From Piscibacillus sp052246295 (GTDB lineage Bacteria; Bacillota; Bacilli; Bacillales; Alkalibacillaceae), in assembly GCA_052246295.1 (NCBI GenBank), contig JBQQCO010000025.1: 35,166 nucleotides of DNA; one strand, given 5' to 3'. The position numbers and the translations under genes are program-made. Position 1 is the first letter of the stretch. Each line of letters opens with the position of its first letter. The notes under the pieces are model-generated. The model worked only from the letters and a program-made list of their open reading frames with translations, ran no database searches and was not told where the DNA came from. Positions 1 through 8,219 of the stretch are shown in pieces.

Positions 1-134
1 CCCAAATGATCCTAAGACCATTATCTAGGAACATCTCGAGACGTCCAAGACTTTTGACTATATTCAGCAGGAAATGCAAGAAAATCTGGGCTCAAATGAT
101 AGGCCCTAAACATAATATACGAGGGGGAACCGAT
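1..134 (+). other. Leader of dnaB; possible 3' end of an upstream gene
   Basis: No complete gene fits here. In the frame starting at base 2 the codons read P-N-D-P-K-T-I-I, then TAG at 26-28, then a hydrophilic stretch ending in N-D-R-P and TAA at 106-108. This could be the tail of an upstream gene, either ending at the TAG or broken by it, but it is too short to identify. A GAGGGGG ribosome binding site for dnaB lies at 121-127. Confidence 0.3.
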
Positions 135-1499
135 GTGTCAGATATGGTAGCACAAGACCGTACACCGCCACATAATATAGAAGCTGAACAATCAGTGTTA
201 GGTGCGATATTCTTAGAACCTAGTGCCATTGTTAGTGCATCAGAAATTTTAGAACCAGAAGATTTCTACCGCGTTAGCCATCAAAGAATATTTGAAGTCA
301 TGGTACGCCTTACAGATAAAGGTGAACCAATTGATTTAGTTACCGTGATGAATGAATTAAGAGAACAAGAACTACTAGAAGAAGTAGGGGGCGTAACTTA
401 TCTAACAGAGTTGGCTGAGTCTGTTCCAACGGCTGCTAACCTAGAATATTACGCTAAAATTGTTGATGAGAAATCTGTTCTTCGTCGAATTATTTACACT
501 GCTACAGGTATAGTGACGAAATCATTCGAAGAAAAGGATGACCTTTCTGAAATTATTGATTATGCTGAGAAATCTATCTTGGACGTCTCACAACAAAAAG
601 CATCCGGTAAATTTCGAAATATTAAAGATGTACTGATTAATGTTTACGATAATATTGAACAGCTACACCATCAAAGTGAAGAAGTCACGGGTATTCCAAC
701 AGGGTTCAAAGATTTAGATCATATAACATCTGGATTTCAGAAAAATGATTTGATTATCATTGCGGCCCGACCATCTGTTGGTAAGACAGCTTTTGCGTTA
801 AATATAGCTCAAAACGTAGCAATTCACGCACAAGAAAACTGTGCCATCTTCAGTTTAGAGATGGGGGCAGAGCAATTAGTAATGCGTATGTTATGTGCAG
901 AAGGTAATATTGACGCACAACGTTTAAGAACAGGTAGTCTTCAGGAAGAAGACTGGGGCAAGTTAACTATGGCAATGGGGAGCCTCTCAGATGCTGGGGT
1001 TTATATTGATGATACACCTGGTGTGAAGGTGAGTGAGATTCGATCAAAATGCCGTCGCTTAAAGCAAGAATCAGGATTAGGTATGGTGTTAATCGACTAC
1101 TTACAGTTAATCCAAGGAAGCGGCTCTAGTCGTGAGAACAGGCAACAGGAAGTATCAGAGATCTCACGTCAACTTAAAGCATTAGCACGTGAGTTAGAGG
1201 TACCCGTGATTGCATTATCTCAGTTGTCACGTGGAGTAGAACAACGACAAGATAAACGTCCAATCATGTCTGACATCCGTGAATCAGGAAGTATCGAGCA
1301 GGATGCAGATATTATAGGATTTTTATACCGTGATGATTATTATAATGACGATACAGAGAAAGAAAATATTATTGAGATAATTATTGCTAAACAAAGAAAT
1401 GGACCAATTGGCACTGTAGAATTGGCCTTTGTAAAAGAATATAATAAATTCGTTGATTTAGATCGAAAATATAATGAAGCGGATATACCACCTGCATAG
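135..1499 (+). CDS. dnaB: Replicative DNA helicase DnaB (DnaC in B. subtilis naming)
   Basis: This is the hexameric helicase that unwinds DNA ahead of the replisome and works with primase. The N-terminal primase-interacting domain carries the family signature P-P-H-N-I-E-A-E-Q-S-V-L-G-A. The C-terminal RecA-like domain has the Walker A A-R-P-S-V-G-K-T-A and the Walker B segment L-I-D-Y-L-Q-L. I chose GTG at 135 because GAGGGGG at 121-127 is well spaced from it; this gives 454 aa, the usual family length, whereas the longer open frame back to base 6 adds non-homologous sequence. ATG at 144 is an alternative. It is followed by a rho-independent terminator and then purA, as in Bacillus. No intein or insertion is visible. 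Confidence 0.97.
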   Translation: MSDMVAQDRTPPHNIEAEQSVLGAIFLEPSAIVSASEILEPEDFYRVSHQRIFEVMVRLTDKGEPIDLVTVMNELREQELLEEVGGVTYLTELAESVPTAANLEYYAKIVDEKSVLRRIIYTATGIVTKSFEEKDDLSEIIDYAEKSILDVSQQKASGKFRNIKDVLINVYDNIEQLHHQSEEVTGIPTGFKDLDHITSGFQKNDLIIIAARPSVGKTAFALNIAQNVAIHAQENCAIFSLEMGAEQLVMRMLCAEGNIDAQRLRTGSLQEEDWGKLTMAMGSLSDAGVYIDDTPGVKVSEIRSKCRRLKQESGLGMVLIDYLQLIQGSGSSRENRQQEVSEISRQLKALARELEVPVIALSQLSRGVEQRQDKRPIMSDIRESGSIEQDADIIGFLYRDDYYNDDTEKENIIEIIIAKQRNGPIGTVELAFVKEYNKFVDLDRKYNEADIPPA

Positions 1500-1500
1500 A

Positions 1501-1526
1501 AACTCCTCATTAAGAGGGGTTTTTTT
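1501..1526 (+). terminator. Rho-independent terminator after dnaB
   Basis: A 7-bp stem ACTCCTC / GAGGGGT (one G-T pair) with loop ATTAA is followed by seven T residues, just past the dnaB stop. Confidence 0.85.
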
Positions 1527-1593
1527 GCCTAAACTATGTATAAGTTATCTTGTCTGTTTGATAAAAGGCGTATAAAAAACTAATTTTATACAA

Positions 1594-1602
1594 TAATGTT
1601 CG
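1594..1602 (-). promoter_or_regulatory. PurBox (PurR operator half) upstream of purA
   Basis: TAATGTTCG is the exact reverse complement of the PurR recognition core CGAACATTA known from Bacillus purine genes. It lies about 80 bases before purA, as expected for purine repression released by PRPP. The usual second inverted box is not clear here, so only one half is firmly seen. Confidence 0.6.
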
Positions 1603-1682
1603 TCATTTATTGATTGATAACATAATTACTGTTAAAATATCTTTGGTGTTATTGTTATTTCTTAATATTAGGAGGTCCTCAT

Positions 1683-2972
1683 ATGACAACTGCAGTAATA
1701 ATTGGGACACAGTGGGGCGATGAAGGTAAAGGTAAAATTACAGACTTCCTCGCTAAACAAGCAAATGTTGTAGCTCGCTATCAAGGTGGAGACAACGCTG
1801 GACATACCATCCAGTTTAAAAATAAAACATATAAATTACACCTAATCCCATCTGGCATCTTTAATTCTAATAAAGTATGCATCTTAGGGAATGGAATGGT
1901 GATCAATCCTAAAAAACTTCTTGAAGAAATGAACTATGTTAAAAAAAGCGGTATGACAGTTGATCAGCTGAAGATTAGTAGCAGAGCCCATGTGATTATG
2001 CCTTACCATATGGAGTTAGACCGATTACAAGAAGAAGCAAAAGGAAAAGACAAGCAAATCGGGACAACGAAAAAAGGCATTGGCCCAGCTTACTCAGATA
2101 AAATCAATCGAATCGGAATTAGAATGGCAGATTTACTAGAACCAGACACATTAGAGGACAAAATTAAACAACAAGTTGAAGAGAAAAACGTTTGGTTTGA
2201 GAAGGTCTATAATAAAAAACCTATTGATGTGGCTTCAATCTTAGATGAGTATCTAGGATATGGTGAGCTGTTAAAGGCTCACATAGTAGAAACATCCTTG
2301 GAGCTTGAACAAGCTATGGACAGTGGTCACCACGTTTTATTTGAAGGCGCACAAGGTGTTATGTTGGATATTGACCAAGGAACTTATCCATATGTAACAT
2401 CGTCGAATACGTCTGCAGCAGGCGTTGCGACAGGAAGTGGCGTTGGCCCAAATAAAGTTAATAAAGTAGTAGGCGTATCAAAAGCATACACAACTCGTGT
2501 AGGGGATGGACCATTTCCAACAGAACTACACGATGAAATAGGTGAACAAATCAGACGTGTTGGACATGAATATGGGACAACAACAGGAAGAGCAAGACGT
2601 GTCGGCTGGTTTGATACAGTAGTTGTCAATCATGCAAAAAGAGTAAGTGGATTAACAGATTTATCACTAAACTGTCTAGATGTTCTAAGTGGTTTAGATA
2701 AAATTAAAATTTGTGTTGGTTATGAACTAGATGGAGAAGTAGTTCAATACTACCCAGCTAGCTCGAAGGAGTTAAAAGCCTGTAAACCCGTGTATGAAGA
2801 GTTACCAGGTTGGACAGAGGATATTACTCAAGTTCGTAGCTTTGAAAAGTTACCTGAACAAGCACAAAATTATATTAAACGCATTGAAGAATTAATCGGG
2901 GTCAACATTTCGATCTTTTCAGTTGGACCTGACCGCGAACAAACTATTGTATTGAACGAAATATATGAGTAA
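1683..2972 (+). CDS. purA: Adenylosuccinate synthetase
   Basis: Catalyses the GTP-dependent joining of IMP and aspartate to adenylosuccinate, the first committed step from IMP to AMP. The 429-aa length is typical. The N-terminus carries the GTP/IMP loop W-G-D-E-G-K-G-K followed by G-G-D-N-A-G-H-T with the catalytic Asp and His. The T-T-K-K-G-I-G-P-A-Y motif and the C-terminal T-T-T-G-R-A-R-R-V-G-W-F-D aspartate loop are intact. ATG at 1683 has a strong AGGAGGT ribosome binding site at 1670-1676. It stands as a single unit between the dnaB terminator and a hairpin at 2981-3017, and a PurBox upstream suggests PurR control. Confidence 0.98.
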   Translation: MTTAVIIGTQWGDEGKGKITDFLAKQANVVARYQGGDNAGHTIQFKNKTYKLHLIPSGIFNSNKVCILGNGMVINPKKLLEEMNYVKKSGMTVDQLKISSRAHVIMPYHMELDRLQEEAKGKDKQIGTTKKGIGPAYSDKINRIGIRMADLLEPDTLEDKIKQQVEEKNVWFEKVYNKKPIDVASILDEYLGYGELLKAHIVETSLELEQAMDSGHHVLFEGAQGVMLDIDQGTYPYVTSSNTSAAGVATGSGVGPNKVNKVVGVSKAYTTRVGDGPFPTELHDEIGEQIRRVGHEYGTTTGRARRVGWFDTVVVNHAKRVSGLTDLSLNCLDVLSGLDKIKICVGYELDGEVVQYYPASSKELKACKPVYEELPGWTEDITQVRSFEKLPEQAQNYIKRIEELIGVNISIFSVGPDREQTIVLNEIYE

Positions 2973-2980
2973 GGTTAAGT

Positions 2981-3017
2981 ATGGACAAGAATTCAACAAA
3001 AGTTGGTTCTTGTCCAT
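2981..3017 (+). terminator. Terminator-like hairpin after purA
   Basis: ATGGACAAGAA pairs with TTCTTGTCCAT around a partly pairing loop. The T-run after it is poor (TAATAGTTT), so termination efficiency is uncertain. Confidence 0.5.
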
Positions 3018-3072
3018 TAATAGTTTGAATTGTTAAACTTTAATATTTTAGAAAGAAAAATACTGAATAAGC

Positions 3073-3102
3073 TTGTCAAAATGTTTTATCCTGTGGTAAT
3101 AT
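3073..3102 (+). promoter_or_regulatory. Probable sigma-A promoter of the tRNA genes
   Basis: TTGTCA (3073-3078), an 18-nt spacer, then TAATAT (3097-3102) with an upstream TGG giving an extended -10. It lies about 20 bases before tRNA-Asp. Confidence 0.5.
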
Positions 3103-3122
3103 TAACGCTGTCCTCATCAATT

Positions 3123-3199
3123 GGTCCGGTAGTTCAGTTGGTTAGAATGCCTGCCTGTCACGCAGGAGGTCGCGGGTTCGAGTCCCGTCCGGACCGCCA
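3123..3199 (+). tRNA. tRNA-Asp (anticodon GTC)
   Basis: A complete cloverleaf is present. The acceptor stem GGTCCGG pairs with CCGGACC, the anticodon loop CTGTCAC carries GTC, the T-arm contains GGTTCGAGTCC, and the CCA end is encoded. Confidence 0.97.
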
Positions 3200-3222
3200 T
3201 TACATATTGAATAACATTGCAT

Positions 3223-3249
3223 GGCTCGGTAGCTCAGTCGGTAGAGCAA
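3223..3249 (+). pseudogene. Orphan 5' part of tRNA-Phe
   Basis: These 27 bases (acceptor 5' strand, D-arm and start of the anticodon arm) are identical to the first 27 bases of the intact tRNA-Phe at 3381. The match continues upstream, so 3210-3249 and 3368-3407 agree at all but one base. The rest of the tRNA is missing: the sequence changes to unrelated DNA at GACCGTAAAC, so no anticodon or acceptor 3' strand can form here. The intervening DNA (3250-3367) contains GC-rich inverted motifs such as GCGTAGGCTTCGC. Confidence 0.85.
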
Positions 3250-3380
3250 GACCGTAAACATCACTGAAAAGCTTCTTTGTAGGTTTTGCGAGGAGCGTAG
3301 GCTTCGCCGAAGGTACTTGCAACGCGACGAGCACAATCTTAGTCAAAACTTGACTAAATGACAAATTAATAACATAGCAT

Positions 3381-3456
<76 letters not shown>

Positions 3457-3460
3457 TTTT

Positions 3461-3484
3461 AACACAGTAAACCTGTGTTTTTTC
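3461..3484 (+). terminator. Terminator after the tRNA genes
   Basis: Stem AACACAG / CTGTGTT with loop TAAAC runs into a T-rich tract directly behind tRNA-Phe. Confidence 0.8.
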
Positions 3485-3633
3485 TTTTATTAGACAAGTT
3501 AGTACAAAAAGTTTACAGTAAAATTTCACTGAATGTTAAAGTTCAGAATTTTCTGTTATATATATTGTACTTTTACACTAATAGAGTAATAAGAATCAAG
3601 ATAATTTCTAAATTTTTCTAGATTCTATACAAG

Positions 3634-3654
3634 TTGTTTACAAAATGTAAACAA
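3634..3654. promoter_or_regulatory. Perfect palindrome upstream of the M23 peptidase; WalR-like
   Basis: TTGTTTACA and TGTAAACAA form a perfect 9-bp inverted repeat around AAA. Read on either strand it also gives two WalR-type half sites (TGTTTA, five bases, TGTAAA) at 11 of 12 positions of the published consensus TGTWAH-N5-TGTWAH. The rest of 3485-3766 is AT-rich spacer in which I see no gene. Confidence 0.45.
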
Positions 3655-3766
3655 AGGTTTAATTATATAATTTAGTTATGGTAGATTATATATGTGTATA
3701 CGAGAAGTTTGTATAATTACTTAATTTATAAATAAATACATAGTTCGTATTGTGGAGGAAAATGTC

Positions 3767-5314
3767 GTGAAAAAGCTGATTGGGAGAGTTAAAAGTGGCC
3801 TTCAAAAGTTTAAAAACTTGTCGATGGTCAAAAAAACATTAATAGTAACATGTTTAGGCTCAGGTGTAGCCATAGGGTCAGTGTATGCTGATTCGATTGA
3901 TTCTAGTTTTCTAGAAGTCTACCATGTATATGTTGATGATCAACATGTTGGAACAGTTAAAGATAAAGAAGATATTGAAAGTTTCATAGATAGTCAATTA
4001 AATACAGCTCAAAAGGAATATGAAGGAGTTAAGTTAATTCCGGAGCAAAATATTAACTATGTTAGTGAGGTTGTATTTACTTCCTCAGATGAAACCGAAC
4101 AAGTTCAAAGACATTTGGAAGATGTCTTAACGTTTAACGCTGCTGCAATTAAACTACAAATGAAAGATGAAGTTATAGGATATGTTAATGACCTGGGCGA
4201 TGCTAATGAAGCAATCAATAATGTAGTAAATAAATATCTACCAGATGAATTGGATCAAGAAATTGAATTTCTAAAAATGGAAGACGATCAAATTGTTTCA
4301 CCAATCTTGAATCACCTTCCGAAAGATGAAGCTACTAAATCTAACGAAGAAGAAAATGATGAAAATAAAGAACAGGATTCTAAACTAGTGTTAGATGATG
4401 GTACAGTTGTATTAGATATCGGCTTAACAGAGAATCTTAAAGTCTTTGAAGAAGGAATTAATCCTAATCAATTACTATCAGTTGAACAATTACAGAAAAT
4501 GCTTGAACGTGGTACTAAGGGAGAAGCGATACATACCATTCAAGAAAATGAAGTGTTAGGTCAAGTTGCTTCAAAGTATGATTTGTCAGTTGAACAGTTA
4601 ATAGATATGAATCCTGAACTAAGTGAAGATTCTGTAGTCCAAGTAGGACAGAAAGTTAAAGTTGAATCTGATAAACCTTTTATAAATGTAAGCTATACAG
4701 TTGAAAAAACGGAAACAGAGTCGATTGATTTCAAGACTGTAACAGAAAATACTGACTCACTATATAAAGGTCAGACAAAAATTGATCAAAAAGGTGAAAA
4801 AGGTGAAAAGAAAATCACCTATCGTGTCACAACTAAAAACAATGAAGTAATTGAAAAAGAGAAAATTGATGAAGAAGTGGTAAAGGAACCTAAGGAAGAA
4901 GTTGTCTTGAAAGGTACTAAAGAAGTTCCTTCAAGAGGTTCAGGACAGTTTGCTAAACCAACTGTTGGAGGTTTTATCACTAGCCATATGGGACAGCGTT
5001 GGGGGAGCTACCACAAAGGAATAGATATTTCTGGTGTAAGTGACCGTACAATTAAAGCAGCTGACAACGGTACCGTAACGTTTGCTGGTTATGACGGTGC
5101 TTATGGCTATAAAGTTACAATTAACCATAACAATGGTTTGAAAACAGTATATGCGCATTTAGCAAGCATAAGTGTTAACAATGGTCAAACAGTTCAACGT
5201 GGTCAAAAGATCGGAGTAATGGGTTCAACTGGAAGATCTACAGGTGTTCACTTACACTTCGAAGTCATCAAAAACGGATCTCACGTAAACCCAACTGGAT
5301 ACGTGAATTATTAA
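3767..5314 (+). CDS. Membrane-anchored or secreted LysM-G5-M23 cell-wall metallopeptidase
   Basis: Predicted Zn-dependent endopeptidase cutting peptidoglycan cross-links outside the cell. An N-terminal basic segment and hydrophobic stretch (about residues 25-42, K-K-T-L-I-V-T-C-L-G-S-G-V-A) act as signal or anchor. A long acidic spacer follows, then LysM (about 260-305, I-H-T-I-Q-E-N-E...), a G5 domain (about 306-390) and a C-terminal M23 domain. The zinc and catalytic residues are all present: H-x3-D in H-K-G-I-D and H-x-H in H-L-H-F-E. GTG at 3767 is preferred because GGAGG lies 8 bases before it; an earlier GTG at 3752 would overlap that site. Its place just before walRK and the WalR-like palindrome upstream suggest WalR control, which fits the regulator's known role in autolysin expression. 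Confidence 0.92.
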   Translation: MKKLIGRVKSGLQKFKNLSMVKKTLIVTCLGSGVAIGSVYADSIDSSFLEVYHVYVDDQHVGTVKDKEDIESFIDSQLNTAQKEYEGVKLIPEQNINYVSEVVFTSSDETEQVQRHLEDVLTFNAAAIKLQMKDEVIGYVNDLGDANEAINNVVNKYLPDELDQEIEFLKMEDDQIVSPILNHLPKDEATKSNEEENDENKEQDSKLVLDDGTVVLDIGLTENLKVFEEGINPNQLLSVEQLQKMLERGTKGEAIHTIQENEVLGQVASKYDLSVEQLIDMNPELSEDSVVQVGQKVKVESDKPFINVSYTVEKTETESIDFKTVTENTDSLYKGQTKIDQKGEKGEKKITYRVTTKNNEVIEKEKIDEEVVKEPKEEVVLKGTKEVPSRGSGQFAKPTVGGFITSHMGQRWGSYHKGIDISGVSDRTIKAADNGTVTFAGYDGAYGYKVTINHNNGLKTVYAHLASISVNNGQTVQRGQKIGVMGSTGRSTGVHLHFEVIKNGSHVNPTGYVNY

Positions 5315-5319
5315 TAAAT

Positions 5320-5345
5320 AACCTCTAGCCTAGGCTAGAGGTTTT
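5320..5345 (+). terminator. Terminator after the M23 peptidase
   Basis: AACCTCTAGCC / GGCTAGAGGTT form a near-perfect stem with a tiny loop followed by TTTT. Confidence 0.85.
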
Positions 5346-5403
5346 ATCAAAAGATAAGAAGTATAAAATTTTACTTTAGCTTTGATCAATAATGTCGTGT
5401 AGT

Positions 5404-5552
5404 ATTGTCTAGCGCAATGCGCCCAATCACTGGGTGACTTCCCGTCTAAACCTACGATAAGTCAACATTGACTCGCTACGCTTGTCGTGTTTCCTTTATC
5501 TCAGTTTAGTCGGTCCAGTCACTGCGTGGTTAAACGGGCGCTTGCGCTTTTC
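5404..5552. repeat. Structured intergenic repeat element with pairing ends
   Basis: About 150 bases between the M23 gene and walR. The ends pair: GCGCAATGCGCCC (5412-5424) with GGGCGCTTGCGC (5536-5547). Nested inside, CGTCTAAAC (near 5442) can pair with GTTTAGTCG (near 5503). The layout (GTCTAGCGC start, a middle with ATAAGTCAACATTGACT, GGGCGCTTGCGCTTTTC end) resembles a dispersed intergenic element I recall from many Bacillaceae genomes. No gene is seen in the whole gap 5346-5665. Confidence 0.6.
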
Positions 5553-5665
5553 TTAATATATAGCGTAATCTTACTTTAATATGACATGGTAAGACATTTG
5601 AATTAAATTGTTGTAAAATAATCATTATAGGTTATTAACTTATGAAGAGGTAGGTGCATACCAGT

Positions 5666-6373
5666 ATGAGTTATAAAGTACTAGTAGTAGATGATGAGGA
5701 ACCAATTGCAGATATTTTAAAATATAACTTAGAAAATGAAGGTTATGAAGTTGTGGTGGCTTACAATGGACAAGAAGCTATTGAGCTAACCAAGTCAGAA
5801 GAACCAGATATCGTTCTGTTAGATATCATGCTTCCTGAAAAAGATGGTATGGAAGTCTGTCGTGAAATTCGAAAAGACTTTCAAATGCCAATTATTATGT
5901 TAACAGCTAAAGATTCTGAGATAGATAAAGTACTTGGTTTAGAATTAGGTGCTGATGATTACGTTACAAAACCATTCAGTAATCGTGAAGTCATTGCAAG
6001 AGTTAAAGCAAACCTTAGACGTATGTCAGCAAGTGACCAAAATCAAAATTCATCTTCAACGCCAAACATTAAAGTAGGTGCTCTAGAGATTAACCGTGAG
6101 AATTATTCAGTTACACGTAATGGTGAGCCTGTTGACTTAACTCACCGTGAGTTTGAGTTACTTTTATATTTGGCCAAGCATCTTGAGCAAGTTATGACAA
6201 GAGAACATCTATTAGAAACCGTTTGGGGCTATGACTATTACGGTGATGTAAGAACAGTAGATGTAACGATTCGCCGTTTAAGAGAAAAGATCGAAGAGAA
6301 CCCAAGTAATCCAAACTGGATTGTGACTAGAAGAGGTGTTGGGTACTACATGAGGAACCCTGAACAGGAGTAG
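5666..6373 (+). CDS. walR: Essential two-component response regulator WalR (YycF)
   Basis: OmpR/PhoB-type regulator that controls autolysins and cell-wall metabolism in Firmicutes. The receiver domain (about 1-115) has the acidic pair D-D-E-E near residues 9-12, the phospho-acceptor D53 in L-L-D-I-M-L-P and the conserved T-A-K. The C-terminal winged helix (about 130-232) ends with R-R-G-V-G-Y-Y. ATG at 5666 gives M-S-Y-K-V-L-V-V-D-D and 235 aa, the family length; an earlier GTG at 5654 sits too close to the ribosome-binding purines. It is the first gene of a tight operon, with walK starting 7 bases after its stop. Confidence 0.98.
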   Translation: MSYKVLVVDDEEPIADILKYNLENEGYEVVVAYNGQEAIELTKSEEPDIVLLDIMLPEKDGMEVCREIRKDFQMPIIMLTAKDSEIDKVLGLELGADDYVTKPFSNREVIARVKANLRRMSASDQNQNSSSTPNIKVGALEINRENYSVTRNGEPVDLTHREFELLLYLAKHLEQVMTREHLLETVWGYDYYGDVRTVDVTIRRLREKIEENPSNPNWIVTRRGVGYYMRNPEQE

Positions 6374-6380
6374 ATCGTTT

Positions 6381-8219
6381 ATGAGGGCATTTTGGGGATT
6401 TTTTAAATCCATACAACTTAAAATGATCGTTGTCTATATACTTCTGATTTTAATTACAATCCAAGTTATTGGAACTTACTTTGCCCAACAATTAGAAACA
6501 GAGTTAAAAGAAAATTTCACAGAGTCAATTAATGATCGTGTGGAATTATTAACTTACAATCTGAGTCAAGTTATACAAGTAGAAGACCGAACCGAAGATA
6601 TGCCTTCTTTAGAAAGTGATGTAGAAACCATCATTAATGACTATGCTTCAGAGGATATTAACGAGATAGAGGTCATTGATGAAAACAATCGTGTAATTGG
6701 GACTACCAATCCGTTTGAGCAAATCAACATAGGGAAGCGTAATACTGAATCGCGTATTCAAAGAGCGTTATCTGGTAACATAGAAGAAACCATTATGTAT
6801 AACCAAGATAACGGGCACCGTACATTAGTTATTTCATCACCAATCTATCGAGATGAGAGTTCGGGTGAAATTGCTGGTGCCATTAAAGTTGAAGCTTCAA
6901 TGGAAGGCATTTATTCACAGATGAATGAAATTATTCGTATTTTTGCGAATGGAACGATGCTTGCGGTCACTGTCTCTGCTTTATTAGGTGTCTTAGTCGC
7001 TAGGACAATTACTAAACCGATTTCTGAAATGCGTAAACAAGCTAAAGTGATGGGACAAGGTGATTATTCTAAGAAGGTTAATGTGTATGGAACAGATGAA
7101 ATCGGCCAATTAGCAATCACGTTCAATGAGTTAAATGATAAGATAAAGGCAGCGCAGGCTTCAACCGAAGGAGAGCGGCGTAAATTAAGTCTAGTCCTCA
7201 CCAATATGACTGATGGCGTAATTGCAACAAATGAGTATGGTGAGGTTATCTTAATGAACCTTCCAGCTGAGAAATTGCTTAATATGACGCAAGAAAGTAT
7301 ACAGGGTAAATCTTTAATCGATTTACTTGGTATAGAAGAAGATGTCTCAGATGTTAATGAGTTAAAAGATATGAAAAGTACGATATTGGATTTATCAGAA
7401 GGCGATCAACTGTTATTAGTTCGTGCAAATTTCTCTGAAGTCCAAGATGAGAATGATGAAATGAGCGGTATTATTACCGTTATTAGTGATGTAACTGAAC
7501 AAGAGAAGATCGAACGAGAAAGAAGAGACTTTGTTGCGAATGTATCTCATGAACTTAGAACACCTTTAACAACGATGAGAAGTTATTTAGAGGCATTAAC
7601 TGATGGTGAAACTTGGAAGAATGAGAATATTGCTCCAAAGTTCTTATCTGTCACACAAAAAGAAACTGAACGTATGATCCGTCTGGTAAATGACTTATTA
7701 CAATTGTCTAAAATGGATAATAAAGACTATCAATTGCACAAAGAGCGTGTTAATTATATAGATTTTATCCATCATGTCGTAGATCGTTTTGAGTTGAACT
7801 TGAAAGAAGATATAACGATATCAAGAGAAATACCGAAACGAGATTATAGAGTTTGGATTGATAAAGATAAAATTATACAAGTACTCGATAATATTATTTC
7901 CAATGCAATAAAATATTCACCACAGGGTGGAGAGATTGTTGTAAAAGTTGTTGAAGAAAAGCATCAATTATTAACTAAAATCTCAGATGAAGGTGTTGGA
8001 ATCCCAGAAGAGAAGCTAGATAGAATTTTTGACCGTTTCTATCGTGCTGATAAGGCGAGGTCGAGACAACTTGGTGGTACAGGTCTAGGACTTGCAATTG
8101 CAAAAGATTTGATAGAGGCGCATGATGGAGAGGTATGGGCAGAAAGTAAAGTGAATGAAGGAACAACCATTACGTTTAGGTTACCTCTCATGCAGAAGAA
8201 GAGGGGGCAACGTAAATGA
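6381..8219 (+). CDS. walK: Sensor histidine kinase WalK (YycG)
   Basis: Membrane kinase that phosphorylates WalR. Order of parts: TM1 (about 13-33), an extracellular sensor domain (34-185), TM2 (187-209), HAMP (about 210-262), PAS (about 265-372), HisKA with H390 in F-V-A-N-V-S-H-E-L-R-T-P, and HATPase_c with the N box D-N-I-I-S-N-A-I-K-Y, G1 D-E-G-V-G-I-P and G2 G-G-T-G-L-G-L. The 612-aa length and the position of the histidine match the Bacillus enzyme. ATG at 6381 has AGGAG upstream. Its last codons overlap the start of walH (ATGA), which suggests translational coupling. Confidence 0.98.
   Translation: MRAFWGFFKSIQLKMIVVYILLILITIQVIGTYFAQQLETELKENFTESINDRVELLTYNLSQVIQVEDRTEDMPSLESDVETIINDYASEDINEIEVIDENNRVIGTTNPFEQINIGKRNTESRIQRALSGNIEETIMYNQDNGHRTLVISSPIYRDESSGEIAGAIKVEASMEGIYSQMNEIIRIFANGTMLAVTVSALLGVLVARTITKPISEMRKQAKVMGQGDYSKKVNVYGTDEIGQLAITFNELNDKIKAAQASTEGERRKLSLVLTNMTDGVIATNEYGEVILMNLPAEKLLNMTQESIQGKSLIDLLGIEEDVSDVNELKDMKSTILDLSEGDQLLLVRANFSEVQDENDEMSGIITVISDVTEQEKIERERRDFVANVSHELRTPLTTMRSYLEALTDGETWKNENIAPKFLSVTQKETERMIRLVNDLLQLSKMDNKDYQLHKERVNYIDFIHHVVDRFELNLKEDITISREIPKRDYRVWIDKDKIIQVLDNIISNAIKYSPQGGEIVVKVVEEKHQLLTKISDEGVGIPEEKLDRIFDRFYRADKARSRQLGGTGLGLAIAKDLIEAHDGEVWAESKVNEGTTITFRLPLMQKKRGQRK

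Noticed and set aside
3030..3257. A 75-codon protein gene
   Set aside because: It runs through tRNA-Asp and the tRNA-Phe fragment.
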